This document shows, in pieces, positions 25,632 to 33,981 of a DNA stretch of 64,000 bases. The first letter of the stretch is position 1. Each line of letters starts with the position of its first letter. Source of the DNA: Actinokineospora terrae (GTDB lineage Bacteria; Actinomycetota; Actinomycetes; Mycobacteriales; Pseudonocardiaceae); contig NZ_FOGI01000007.1 in NCBI RefSeq assembly GCF_900111175.1, positions 310,001-374,000 on the forward strand, read 5' to 3'. The notes beneath the pieces were generated by a model. It was given only the letters and a program-made list of their open reading frames with translations. It was not told the DNA's origin and ran no database searches. A program made the position numbers and the translations under genes.

Positions 25632-26704
25632 GGCGCACGGCAGCCAGGCTCGCCGACGGCCGCGAGATCATCTACTTCGACGACACCCCGGGCGCACCCG
25701 CGCGGGTCGCCGTCGACACCAGGGACCTGCCGCCCGCCGAGACCTCGTCGCAGATCCGCCGCGACCCGCTGACCGGCGAATGGGTCGCCCTCGCCGCCCA
25801 CCGGCAGGCCCGCACCTACAAGCCCCCGGCCGGGTTGTGTCCACTGTGTCCGTCTGCGCCGGACCAGCCGTCCGAGGTTCCGGAAGCCGACTACGACGTG
25901 GTCGTCTTCGAGAACCGCTTCCCCTCTTTCGCCCAACACGCGGTCGGGCCGTACGAGCCAGGTCTCGTCCCGCGCGCGCCAGGCCTCGGCCGGTGCGAGG
26001 TCGTGTGTTTCACCGCCGACCACAACACTTCGTTCGGCGAACTGAGCCCTGCGCGCGTGCGCACGATCGTTGACGTTTGGGCTGACCGAACAACAGCGTT
26101 GTCAGCGCTACCTGGCGTCGAACAGGTCTTCCCGTTCGAGAACCGCGGCGACGAGATCGGCGTGACCCTGAGCCACCCGCACGGGCAGATCTACGGCTAC
26201 CCGTTCGTGACACCCCGCACCGAGAAGATGCTCGCTGTCGCCCAGGCGCACGGCGGGCCAATACTGGGCGACGTTCTCGCGTACGAGCAGGCGGACGGCA
26301 GCCGGATCGTCGCCACCTCCGAACACTGGACCGCCTACGTACCCGCCGCCGCGCGCTGGCCGATAGAGGTACATCTGGTGCCCCACCGGCACGTCTTGGA
26401 CCTGCCCGCGCTTACCGCAGCCGAGCGGGACGACTTCGCGGAGCTCTATCTGACTGTGCTCGGAAGGCTTGACGGTCTCTATGACCGCCCATTGCCTTAT
26501 ATAGCCGCGTGGCACCAGGCCCCGGTCAGGACGGGGCGCGAGTTCGCGTGGCTGCACCTGGAGGTCTTCTCTACGCTGCGAACCGCGGACAAGCTGAAGT
26601 ACCTGGCGGGTTCCGAGTCCGGCATGGCGGTGTGGATCAACGACACCACGCCGGAGGACCAGGCCGCCCGGCTGCGCGCCGCCCCGGCCCGGTACCGCGG
26701 CTGA
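25628..26704 (+). CDS. galT: Galactose-1-phosphate uridylyltransferase
   Basis: A 358-residue protein that transfers UMP from UDP-glucose to galactose-1-phosphate in the Leloir pathway. Features are IRRDPLTGEWVALAAHRQAR, a metal-type CPLCPS, VVFENRFPSF, the catalytic HxHxQ motif in LSHPHGQIYGYPF, and HLVPHRHVLDLPAL with AWLHLEVFSTLRTADKLKYL in the C-terminal half. The GTG at 25628 lies in a GTGA overlap with deoR. No galK or galE follows; galU is 7 kb downstream. The next gene is htrA with its own regulatory box. Confidence 0.95.
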   Translation: MRRTAARLADGREIIYFDDTPGAPARVAVDTRDLPPAETSSQIRRDPLTGEWVALAAHRQARTYKPPAGLCPLCPSAPDQPSEVPEADYDVVVFENRFPSFAQHAVGPYEPGLVPRAPGLGRCEVVCFTADHNTSFGELSPARVRTIVDVWADRTTALSALPGVEQVFPFENRGDEIGVTLSHPHGQIYGYPFVTPRTEKMLAVAQAHGGPILGDVLAYEQADGSRIVATSEHWTAYVPAAARWPIEVHLVPHRHVLDLPALTAAERDDFAELYLTVLGRLDGLYDRPLPYIAAWHQAPVRTGREFAWLHLEVFSTLRTADKLKYLAGSESGMAVWINDTTPEDQAARLRAAPARYRG

Positions 26705-26733
26705 ACCGGAATCACGGGTTCCGCACAGGACGG

Positions 26734-26750
26734 TCTCAGGTGCTTCTCAG
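26734..26750 (+). promoter_or_regulatory. MprA-box-like direct repeat upstream of htrA
   Basis: TCTCAG-N5-TCTCAG (26734-26739 and 26745-26750) lies 23 bases ahead of the htrA ATG. Sequence, spacing and distance to the start codon copy the element in front of mprA. This supports HtrA as an MprA target despite the deoR-galT insertion. Confidence 0.78.
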
Positions 26751-26773
26751 TCACGACGGCCAAGGTGGTTCAT

Positions 26774-29350
26774 ATGACCGAGAACGAGCCCGACGAGCAG
26801 ACCGGACCCACCGGTCTCCGGTCATCGCGAGCAGCCGCAGGCGCCGCGCAGCCGTCGGGCGACCGGACACCGACCGGGGAACAGGGCCCCGCTCGGCCGG
26901 AGGCCGGTACCCCGGCGCGTGGGGAGCAGGGCCCCACCGCGCCGGGGGCAGGCACCTCCACCCAGAACTCGCCGCACGACCCCCGTTCCGGGTCGCCCGC
27001 GGCTTCGGAGTCGGACCCGGGTGCCTCGTGGCGGCCGAGTTCGGCTGAGCAGGACGGCTCCGCGCACCAGGGTGCGCGACAGCCGGGGTCCGCCGCCCAG
27101 GACCACACCGCGCAGCAGGGTGCGTGGCAGTCCGCCCAGCGGCAGACCCACCAGCAGGACGGTGCAGCGCACCAGGGCGCCGCTGGGGAGTCGGGCACGA
27201 CTGCCGGGCGGCGCGCGGACGAACTGTCAGGGTCAGCAGAGCAGCGCGGCGGGTCGCAGCCCGCCGAGCAGCACGGGGAAGCGGGGCCGCGGGTGAGTTC
27301 AGCGTCAGAGTCGCCAGAGGGACAGCCCGGTACGGCGCGGCAGGGCGCCGTACCGAGCGAGGACGCCGTCTGGCGGTCGGCAGCGGGGGAGCCCTCGGGC
27401 TCGTCCGAGCGTCCCGGCGCTGCTTCGGCGCCGGAGAGCGCCTCCGGGGCGCAGCCGACCTCGGTCGAGCACGGCGTTGCCTCAGACGAGGCGGCCTGGC
27501 AGTCGAGCGCGGCTGAGCCTCGCGGGGACTCACGAGGGACGTCGGCCGCGGACGACAGCGGGTGGCAGCAGCCTGGTGCGGCGCGGCAGGGCGCGGCATC
27601 GAGCGAGGACGGCACGTGGCGGTCGGGCGTGGCTGCCGATGGGCCTTCGAGTGCCCTTGAGCATCCCGGCGAAGCGCTAGCCGCTTCCGCCTCGGAGAGT
27701 GACCCTAGGTGGCAGTCGCAGCCGACCTCGGTCGAACGCGGCGTTGCCTCGACCGAGGAGACGGCTTGGCAGTCGGGCACCGCTGCTGAGCGGCGTGTGG
27801 GCGAACCTGCGGGTTCGCAGGCGCGTCCCGGTGCGGCGTCAGCTGCATCGGACGACGCCAGTGGGGATGCGTCGGCAGAGAGTGCCTCCGGGTGGCAGCC
27901 GGGGACAGGCGGGGACAACGAGCAGGGCGATGCCGCGCGGCAGGGCGCGGGGTCGTCCGGCGGGTGGCAGGCCCCCGCACCGGGTGGCGCGACGCGGCAG
28001 GGCGTCGGGTTGCCGGAGGGTGCGGGGGCGGACGCGGTGTGGCGCGCGTCCGGGCAGCAGGGGCTCGGGCAGGCGTCGGGACAGCACGGCGTCGGGCAGC
28101 AGTCGGGGCAGTGGGCGACAGGCGGGGCGCAGTCCGAGTGGTCGGGCTCGCAGACCGGCGCCTGGGCGGCAGGCGCGCACCAACCCACCGCGGGCGCGCC
28201 GCAGCAAGGGTGGCCGCAGGGGGAGTGGCGGCAGGGAGTGCCGCAGCAGGGAACTCAGCTCTACCCCCAGCCGCGTCGGGAGCCGCGGCGCGTGGGGTTC
28301 GTTGTCGGGGTCGCGGTGCTCGCGCTGGTCGTCGGGGGTGGCGCGGGGGTCGCGGGCGGGTTGATCGCCTCGGATCAGCGGGCGCCGGTGCACAACGCGC
28401 TGGAATCGGCGCCGCCCGCCAAGCAGACCGCCGCCCCGGCGGGCTCGGTCGAGTCGGTGGCGCAGAAGGTGCTGCCGACCGTGGTGCAGTTGCAGGTGCG
28501 CGGTCGGTCCTCGGCAGGGGAGGGTTCCGGCTTCGTCATCAGCAGCGACGGGTTCATCGTGACCAACAACCACGTGATCGAGGGCGCCGTGGGCGGCGGT
28601 CAGATCCAGGCCGTGTTCCAGGACGGCCGCACCGCCACGGCCACCATCGTCGGCAGGGACCCGACATCGGACGTGGCCGTGGTGAAGGCGCAGGGTGTCG
28701 ACAACCTCCAGGTGAGCGAGCTCGGCCGGTCGGACGACCTGCGGGTCGGGCAGGCGGTGGTGGCCATCGGGTCGCCGTTCGAGCTGTCCGGCACGGTCAC
28801 CTCGGGCATCGTCAGCTCGCTGCACCGGCCGACCCGCGCGGGCGGTGAGGGCGGCAGCCAGGCCACGGTCATGGACGCCATCCAGACCGACGCCGCGATC
28901 AACCCGGGCAACTCCGGCGGCCCGCTGGTCAACATGCAGGGCCAGGTCATCGGCATCAACTCGGCCATCTACAGCCCGCAGAGCAGCGCGTCGGGCAGCG
29001 GCGGCTCGGTCGGCATCGGGTTCTCCATCCCGATCGACCAGGCCAGGCGCACCGCCGACGAGATCGTCAAGACCGGCAAGGCCACCCAGACGGTCCTCGG
29101 TGTCTCGGTCCGCGACGCCGACGACGGTGGCGCCGTCATCGCCGACGTCGTCTCCGGCGGCGCGGGCGAGCAGGCGGGCCTCAAGCCCGGCGACGTCGTC
29201 ACCAAGCTCAACGACCGCCGCATCGACACCGCCGACGCGCTCGTGGCCGCGGTCCGCTCCCAGGCTCCGGGCGACAAGGTCACGCTGACCCTCACCGGTG
29301 GCAAGACGAGCCAGGCCACTCTCGGCGGCCAACCGGTGGAAACCGGCTGA
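26774..29350 (+). CDS. htrA: HtrA/PepD-type membrane-anchored serine protease with PDZ domain and very long low-complexity N-terminus
   Basis: An 858-residue protein. The ATG at 26774 follows AAGGTGG; a GTG 9 bases earlier is also in frame. About 505 residues of Gln/Ser/Ala/Gly-rich low-complexity sequence come first, with diverged repeats such as PTSVEHGVASDEAAWQS and PTSVERGVASTEETAWQS. A single membrane helix lies near 510-535 (GFVVGVAVLALVVGGGAGVA). The trypsin-like domain has His600 (NNHVIEG), Asp633 (TSDVAVVKA) and Ser714 (NPGNSGGPLVN). A PDZ domain follows (VVSGGAGEQAGLKPGDVVTK). It degrades or chaperones misfolded envelope proteins and is the MprAB partner. Confidence 0.93.
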   Translation: MTENEPDEQTGPTGLRSSRAAAGAAQPSGDRTPTGEQGPARPEAGTPARGEQGPTAPGAGTSTQNSPHDPRSGSPAASESDPGASWRPSSAEQDGSAHQGARQPGSAAQDHTAQQGAWQSAQRQTHQQDGAAHQGAAGESGTTAGRRADELSGSAEQRGGSQPAEQHGEAGPRVSSASESPEGQPGTARQGAVPSEDAVWRSAAGEPSGSSERPGAASAPESASGAQPTSVEHGVASDEAAWQSSAAEPRGDSRGTSAADDSGWQQPGAARQGAASSEDGTWRSGVAADGPSSALEHPGEALAASASESDPRWQSQPTSVERGVASTEETAWQSGTAAERRVGEPAGSQARPGAASAASDDASGDASAESASGWQPGTGGDNEQGDAARQGAGSSGGWQAPAPGGATRQGVGLPEGAGADAVWRASGQQGLGQASGQHGVGQQSGQWATGGAQSEWSGSQTGAWAAGAHQPTAGAPQQGWPQGEWRQGVPQQGTQLYPQPRREPRRVGFVVGVAVLALVVGGGAGVAGGLIASDQRAPVHNALESAPPAKQTAAPAGSVESVAQKVLPTVVQLQVRGRSSAGEGSGFVISSDGFIVTNNHVIEGAVGGGQIQAVFQDGRTATATIVGRDPTSDVAVVKAQGVDNLQVSELGRSDDLRVGQAVVAIGSPFELSGTVTSGIVSSLHRPTRAGGEGGSQATVMDAIQTDAAINPGNSGGPLVNMQGQVIGINSAIYSPQSSASGSGGSVGIGFSIPIDQARRTADEIVKTGKATQTVLGVSVRDADDGGAVIADVVSGGAGEQAGLKPGDVVTKLNDRRIDTADALVAAVRSQAPGDKVTLTLTGGKTSQATLGGQPVETG

Positions 29351-29370
29351 CCGGGCCCGTCCCCCGATCG

Positions 29371-29434
29371 CTCGGGCGCCCCACGCGCCCGAGACCAACT
29401 CCACCAGCCACCGCCTCCCCTCGGAGGCGGTGGC
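29371..29434 (+). terminator. Double terminator hairpins after htrA
   Basis: Two perfect hairpins follow the htrA stop: CTCGGGCG/CGCCCGAG (29371-29393, 8 bp) and GCCACCGCCTCC/GGAGGCGGTGGC (29407-29434, 12 bp with a 4-base loop). Neither has a strong T-tract. They probably end htrA transcription. Confidence 0.65.
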
Positions 29435-29752
29435 TGCTGACTCCGCAGGGCCCGCTGACGCCCTGACACCGACTCCGGTTCGTTGCCCCCGAACCGGACC
29501 GGGCTCCTCCGTGGAGCCCAACGCCGAGCCGCACGCGGTTGGACCACCCCTCACCACCCGCGTGCGGCTCCGGGCCGCACCGGGTCATGGCCACGGGGGA
29601 TAACGGTAGTTCGCGCGGTCGAGATTACTTTTCGTGTTTGGCCGAGAACTGTTTGTGGATCGGCGCCGAGTTGTCAGGGGAATGCGGATCCTTGAACTCA
29701 GTGAATTCGGTTATCCGCGCCGGGAGGTCGCGAGCGGATGCATGGTGACGAT

Positions 29753-29784
29753 GCACGGGACTGGTAGCGTTCCCAGTCCCGTGC
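29753..29784. repeat. 12-bp perfect inverted repeat
   Basis: GCACGGGACTGG (29753-29764) pairs with CCAGTCCCGTGC (29773-29784) across an 8-base spacer. It lies in a gene-free interval and may be a terminator or an operator. Confidence 0.55.
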
Positions 29785-30092
29785 GGCGCCGGGCGCACTG
29801 TCCACTCCGGTCACCCGGGAACGGTGCGGCTGACACAGTCACTGTCTCTCCGTGTTCGGTTTGGTCACCAGCTGTAGTGGACGGTCGCGCGCCGGGTATG
29901 CTGCCGATGCTCCATCTGCCCCCGTCCGATCCCCCGGGTGCGCACGGCAACGGCGCCACGCGATTGCGTCGTGCACATTGCGCGATGACAGCGGCACAAT
30001 TGGTTCCAAGAAAGCGGCAGGATCGCGAATTGTGATCTAGCTGCAGGCGATCTACCGCGACACGACGGGGTCGCAGACGTGACAATGGGGCT

Positions 30093-30401
30093 ATGGCGTC
30101 GACGCTGCGCAGGGTTCGGGACTCGTTGAGCGGTCCGGTGCGGGTGCCGCTGGGCCTGCTGGCCGCCGTCGTGTGCGTCGGCGTTGCCGTCCTCCAGGCG
30201 ACGGTGCTCACCGTCCGCACCGAGGGCCTGTCCGGCACGCACGCTTTCCTCGTCCACTGGGCCCACCCGGCGGTATGGGTAGTGCTCGGCGCCGTGTGCC
30301 TGGAATACGCGATGCGCGCCGAACGAATCATCCTCAACCGCACCGCCATGGTCGCCGTAGGCCTCTACCTGGCCTTCCTCCTCTCCGTAAGTTTCGCTTG
30401 A
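30093..30401 (+). CDS. Small integral membrane protein of unknown function
   Basis: A 102-residue protein with three predicted membrane helices: PLGLLAAVVCVGVAVLQATV, HPAVWVVLGAVCLEYAMRAE and TAMVAVGLYLAFLLSVSFA. It has basic residues at the N-terminus (ASTLRRVRD). It lies between htrA and the moaB2 homologue, in the position of a cluster of envelope-associated genes. No family is recognised. Confidence 0.62.
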   Translation: MASTLRRVRDSLSGPVRVPLGLLAAVVCVGVAVLQATVLTVRTEGLSGTHAFLVHWAHPAVWVVLGAVCLEYAMRAERIILNRTAMVAVGLYLAFLLSVSFA

Positions 30402-30868
30402 TCCCCACCCCCTCAAGGCCCACCACTTCCCCGCAACCAGTCCACAATGACCGTCCACGTACGACCCGCGCCAGCCACACACCGCGCAAAGCACCCCCTC
30501 GCCTGCCTACGGCCCACCCCCACCAGCAACTCCAGCGCTCAGGGATTGGGCTCGCGGGTGCCTGTGTCGAAGCCCCGTGCCGTCGCGCTCTGCGTCAAGA
30601 CCCTGCTGCGGTCGGCCCGTGCCCGCCGCCACCGCTGCGTCCGAGGCGTCTGGGTCCTTTGACTCGACCGGCGCCTGGAGCGTGTCCAACTCGACGCGGG
30701 CGTCTGCCCACCGGCTGTCGCCGTGTTGGGCTCGCTCTCGCGTGCGCCGGGTCGCGCTAGCGGGCGGTCAGGGGGGCTCGCGCTGTCCTGTGGTGGCATC
30801 GGTGAACAGTTGCTGTCGTGGTTGACCTCCGGCGGCTTGTCGGCGGTGATCCGACTACGGTGGCACCT
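30402..30868. other. About 470 bp without a supported gene
   Basis: Frames across this interval are short, Pro/Arg-biased and lack ribosome-binding sites. I see no RNA gene or clear repeat. The last 60 bases should contain the promoter of the MoaB-like gene. Confidence 0.5.
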
Positions 30869-31369
30869 ATGGAACGCAGCGCGCAGCGGCTTGGCCGGGC
30901 TCTGATCGTGATCGTCGACGACCGCGTGGCCCACGGGGAGCACGAGGACACGGTCGGGCCCCTGGTGACCGAGCTCCTCGAGGAGGCAGGCTTCATCGTC
31001 GACGGTGTCGTCACCGTCGAGGGGGAGACCGTCGCGATCCGCAACGCGCTCAACACCGCCGTCATCGGCGGCGCCGACCTGGTGGTCACCGTCGGCGGCA
31101 CCGGCGTGTCCCCTCGGGACGTCACCCCCGACGCCACCCAGGGCGTGCTCGACCGCCCGATCCCCGGTATCGCCGAGGCCCTGCGCTCGTCCGGCCTCGC
31201 CGCGGGCGCCGTGGACGCGGGCGTGTCCCGAGGGCTGGTCGGTGTCTCCGGCAGCACGCTCGTGGTGAACCTGGCAGGCTCCCGCAGCGCCGTACGCGAC
31301 GGCATGGCGACCCTGTCCGCACTGGTCCCCTACGTCATCGGCGAGCTCTCCGGCCTGGACACGAACTGA
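30869..31369 (+). CDS. moaB2: MoaB/Mog family molybdopterin-binding domain protein (MoaB2-like)
   Basis: A 166-residue protein (ALIVIVDDRVAHGEHEDTVG, then GADLVVTVGGTGVSPRDVTP, then SGSTLVVNLAGSRSAVRDGM). The GGTG motif and following Asp are the molybdopterin-binding site of MogA/MoaB proteins, which adenylylate molybdopterin. It closely resembles what I recall of mycobacterial MoaB2, which sits beside pepD in M. tuberculosis. The ATG at 30869 is preferred over an upstream GTG because similarity begins there. Other cofactor genes are absent nearby apart from the glp gene. Confidence 0.9.
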   Translation: MERSAQRLGRALIVIVDDRVAHGEHEDTVGPLVTELLEEAGFIVDGVVTVEGETVAIRNALNTAVIGGADLVVTVGGTGVSPRDVTPDATQGVLDRPIPGIAEALRSSGLAAGAVDAGVSRGLVGVSGSTLVVNLAGSRSAVRDGMATLSALVPYVIGELSGLDTN

Positions 31370-31377
31370 TCTCCCTC

Positions 31378-31563
31378 GTGTCGACCCCGCCCACCCCGCC
31401 GCCCCACCCCGCGGAGCCCCCCAAGCGCCGCCGCCCCACCCTGGACGAAATCTTCGGCGACGTCCTCCCAGACACCACCACCGACGAACGCGACCCCACC
31501 CCCACCCCACCCTCCACCGACGACTGGTACCACCAAAACCGCCCACCCCACCACGGCGGCTGA
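31378..31563 (+). CDS. Small conserved-looking protein downstream of moaB2
   Basis: A 61-residue Pro-rich protein with the core RRPTLDEIFGDVLPDTT and ending WYHQNRPPHHGG. The GTG lies 8 bases after the moaB2 stop. I believe short proteins with this LDEIFGDVLP...ENRPPHH pattern follow mog genes in related actinomycetes, but this is from memory. It has no membrane segment. The function is unknown. Confidence 0.5.
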   Translation: MSTPPTPPPHPAEPPKRRRPTLDEIFGDVLPDTTTDERDPTPTPPSTDDWYHQNRPPHHGG

Positions 31564-31574
31564 CCACGGTGCGG

Positions 31575-31606
31575 CGACCGGTCAAGCCGCGAGAGTTGAC
31601 CGGTCG
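31575..31606. terminator. Inverted repeat between convergent genes
   Basis: CGACCGGTCAA (31575-31585) pairs perfectly with TTGACCGGTCG (31596-31606) across a 10-base loop. It sits in the interval between the small gene and mscL, which converge, and probably terminates both or one. Confidence 0.6.
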
Positions 31607-31772
31607 GACCAGGCAGGGAAAGCCGCTGGAACCCTGCACTGTCGTCGAGGCCTGGGAGCGGCAGCGAGGTGATGTTGGGGTGTCGCCCACCTCCTGGGTT
31701 AGTCGGGGTGAATCGCGGTGGCGCGCTGCGGGGTGGACTGGAGGTCGGGGCCGCAGCGCGCTCGCGCGGGGG

Positions 31773-32171
31773 TCAGCGGGACTGCTGCTGGCGGAGCAGG
31801 TCGCGGATCTCGGTGAGGAGTTCGACGTCGGTGGGCTCGGCGGGGCCGGGCTCCTCGCCGCGCTTGCGGCGCTCCTGGATGTGCTTGACCGGGAGCACGA
31901 TCACGAAGTAGACGATCGCGGCGACGATCAGGAAGTTGATCGCCGCGTTGATGACCGCGCCGAAGTCGAGGAACGTCGTCGGGTTGCTGCCGATGATCCG
32001 GAAGCCGAGGCCCTCGGCCGCCTTCGTGCCGCCTGCCGAGTTGATCAGCGGCTTGATCAGGCCGTCGGTGAACGAGGTGACGATGGTGGTGAAGGCCGCG
32101 CCGATGATGACCGCGACCGAGAGGTCGATGACGTTCCCGCGCATCAGGAAGTCCTTGAAGCCCTTGAACAC
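31773..32171 (-). CDS. mscL: Large-conductance mechanosensitive channel MscL
   Basis: A 132-residue protein of normal MscL length. The N-terminal amphipathic helix is followed by TM1 (FLMRGNVIDLSVAVIIGAAF, TTIVTSFTDGLIKPLI). A periplasmic loop leads to TM2 (AAINFLIVAAIVYFVIVLPV) and a charged cytoplasmic helix (PTDVELLTEIRDLLRQQQ). It opens under membrane tension during hypo-osmotic shock. The GTG start has GGAG upstream. The order moaB2-mscL matches mycobacteria. Confidence 0.97.
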   Translation of the reverse strand: MFKGFKDFLMRGNVIDLSVAVIIGAAFTTIVTSFTDGLIKPLINSAGGTKAAEGLGFRIIGSNPTTFLDFGAVINAAINFLIVAAIVYFVIVLPVKHIQERRKRGEEPGPAEPTDVELLTEIRDLLRQQQSR

Positions 32172-32224
32172 CGCTGCGCTCCGATTTCTCTGGTGGACGG
32201 CGCGTCACCGTCCGGGGGCGATGG

Positions 32225-32794
32225 CTACCGGAGCGTAACCGCCACCGGTTCCCGCAACGCCGCCGCGGCCACCTCCGCCGCCTCGGCCCTGGGTAAGGCG
32301 AGCAGCACGAGCACCCCGGCGTCGGACGGGCGCACCGTCAGCACCGCCGCGTCCCTGGCCAGCACGACGCGCTCCCTGGCGATCACGTCCACCCGGACAC
32401 CCGGGTAGAGCAGGTCGGCCACGCCGTCGTCCGGCAGCCGCACCGGCACGGCCGCGCCGTCCGGGCCCGCGGTGGCCGCCAGGTTGTCCGCGCCGACGAG
32501 CCGCACCCGGGTGATCGGCTCGCCCTCGCCGATGGCCCCGGCGGGCACCCGGGCCACCGCCTCGGCCGGATCGGACAGCGCGGCGGCCGGTCGCAGGTCC
32601 GGCGGCGCGCGCATGACCTTGACGTCGCCGGGTGTGAGCGCGACGCCAGGGGCGAGTGCCCGCGCGGCGACGAGAACGGGCACCGAGGCGTCGGGCGCGG
32701 ACGGCCGGACGGCGAGGCAGCCAGCGACGAGCACCAGTGCCGCGGCGAGCACTCGGCGGACGGTCGACTGGCGTGGTCTGCGGAGCCTGATCAT
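32225..32794 (-). CDS. SAF domain protein (CpaB/flagellar P-ring chaperone-like), possible lipoprotein
   Basis: A 189-residue protein. The N-terminus is basic, followed by a hydrophobic helix ending in VAGC, a possible lipobox (ALVLVAGC). The SAF domain covers about 40-110 (VLVAARALAPGVALTPGDVK, RVPAGAIGEGEPITRVRLVG), followed by a CpaB-like segment (VPVRLPDDGVADLLYPGVRV). SAF proteins in actinomycetes lie in this same position between mscL and the fmdB homologue. The role is unknown; relatives assist pilus assembly. Confidence 0.82.
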   Translation of the reverse strand: MIRLRRPRQSTVRRVLAAALVLVAGCLAVRPSAPDASVPVLVAARALAPGVALTPGDVKVMRAPPDLRPAAALSDPAEAVARVPAGAIGEGEPITRVRLVGADNLAATAGPDGAAVPVRLPDDGVADLLYPGVRVDVIARERVVLARDAAVLTVRPSDAGVLVLLALPRAEAAEVAAAALREPVAVTLR

Positions 32795-32901
32795 GGCGTT
32801 CCTCCTGGTCAGCTGGGCGCTGACACCAAGCTAGGAGGACGTCGGGACAGGCGGAAGCCCCGGGATCAGGGCTGTGGATGATCCCGGGGGTTGGGGATAA
32901 C

Positions 32902-33237
32902 TCAGGAGGCCTTGGCGGCCGTGCTGTCGGACTTGGCGGCGGTGGGCGCCGTCGAGCCGGTCGACGAGGCCGACTTCGACTCGGTCTTCGGCTCCGACTT
33001 GGTGGTCGACTCGGACTTCGCGGTCGACGCGGCAGCCGGGGTCGAGCCGCTCGACGAGCCGGAGCGGCTGTCGTTGCGGTAGAAGCCGCTGCCCTTGAAG
33101 ACGACCCCGACCGACCCGTAGAGCTTGCGCAGGCGCCCGGTGCACTCCGGGCACTCGGACAGCGCGGAGTCGGTGAACGACTGCACCGCCTCGAAGCGGT
33201 GCTCGCATGCCGTACAGGCGTACTGGTACGTGGGCAC
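32902..33237 (-). CDS. FmdB family zinc-ribbon protein with low-complexity tail
   Basis: A 111-residue protein. The GTG at 33237 (VPTYQYACTACEHRFEAVQS) has GAGGAG upstream and begins at the family start, so longer readings are rejected. A CxxC pair (CTAC) and a second CPEC form the zinc ribbon. GVVFKGSGFYRND is the family signature. The last 50 residues are Ser/Thr/Lys/Ala-rich and disordered. FmdB-type proteins are small putative regulators or RNA-associated factors. It is the Rv0991c-like position next to the cyclo-ligase. Confidence 0.88.
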   Translation of the reverse strand: MPTYQYACTACEHRFEAVQSFTDSALSECPECTGRLRKLYGSVGVVFKGSGFYRNDSRSGSSSGSTPAAASTAKSESTTKSEPKTESKSASSTGSTAPTAAKSDSTAAKAS

Positions 33238-33354
33238 GGACTGGGCTCCTCGTCGCATCTGGCACTCGGTCGGCAAGAGTGCCAACCGATTCTGCGGTAA
33301 CGCCTACGCGCAGCGCAAATGTTCCCGTTCAAGGTCACACACGGTCTTGACCGG

Positions 33355-33963
33355 TCAGCGCAACCGCAGCAGGCCACGACCCGGCGTCAACACTCCGGTG
33401 ACGGTGACGTCGTGCGGTTCTGACGGCAGTTGGTCGAACAATTCCGGGTCGCGCACCACGGCGACCAGCGGTGTCCCCGGCGCGGCCAGCGACAACGAGC
33501 GGTCGTAGTAACCCGCGCCACGCCCCAACCGGGTGCCGCTGCGGTCCACGGCCAGGGCGGGCACCAGGACCACGTCCGCGATCCGCAGCGCGCTCTCGCC
33601 GAGCCGTTCCCCTATCGGCTGCAACAGCCCGAACGGCCCTGGCCGCAGGTACTCCCGCCCGTCGTACCAGCCCCAGTCCAGCGGCCCCGCCCCGGAGACG
33701 ATCGGCAGCAGGATCCGCACGCCGTGGTCCGCGACCTCCTCCAGCATCTGCACCGACCCCGGTTCCGACCCGATCGGCACGTACGCGCACAGCGTCTGGC
33801 CGCGACCCACCACCCTGCCGCTGGTCAGCAGCGTGGTCAGCTGCATCGCCTCCGCGAACCGGACGCTCGCGGGCACTCGCCGCCGCTCGGCGAGCAGCGC
33901 CCTGCGCCACTGGTCCTTGGTCCACGCGCGCGTCGCGTCGAGATCATTACCGGGCCCGGCCAC
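33355..33963 (-). CDS. 5-formyltetrahydrofolate cyclo-ligase
   Basis: A 202-residue protein that converts 5-formyl-THF to 5,10-methenyl-THF using ATP. Family motifs are KDQWRRALLAERRRVP near the N-terminus, LCAYVPIGSEPGSVQMLEEV, the PIVSGAGPLDWGWYDG region, and the signature ADVVLVPALAVDRSGTRLGR-GAGYYDR. The GTG start is 18 bases from the divergent galU ATG, so the two share a very short promoter interval. Confidence 0.94.
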   Translation of the reverse strand: MAGPGNDLDATRAWTKDQWRRALLAERRRVPASVRFAEAMQLTTLLTSGRVVGRGQTLCAYVPIGSEPGSVQMLEEVADHGVRILLPIVSGAGPLDWGWYDGREYLRPGPFGLLQPIGERLGESALRIADVVLVPALAVDRSGTRLGRGAGYYDRSLSLAAPGTPLVAVVRDPELFDQLPSEPHDVTVTGVLTPGRGLLRLR

Positions 33964-33981
33964 ATGTCGAGGTTAGGCTGC

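Larger units (their letters stand above)
29351..30092. other. About 740 bp without a supported gene
   Basis: No reading frame here has a start, codon use or protein character I can defend. The left part contains several GC hairpins, described separately. An AT-richer stretch (29600-29720) may carry a promoter. A perfect 12-bp inverted repeat (GCACGGGACTGG/CCAGTCCCGTGC) lies at 29753-29784. Confidence 0.5.

Noticed and set aside
26770..28188. Cys/Pro-rich minus-strand frame opposite the HtrA N-terminus
   Set aside because: The repeats and Cys content are a reflection of the GC-rich low-complexity coding strand; no start signal or domain.
29634..30035. 133-residue frame between htrA and the small membrane protein gene
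   Set aside because: No ribosome-binding site, atypical codon use, and it is interrupted by hairpin-forming sequence.
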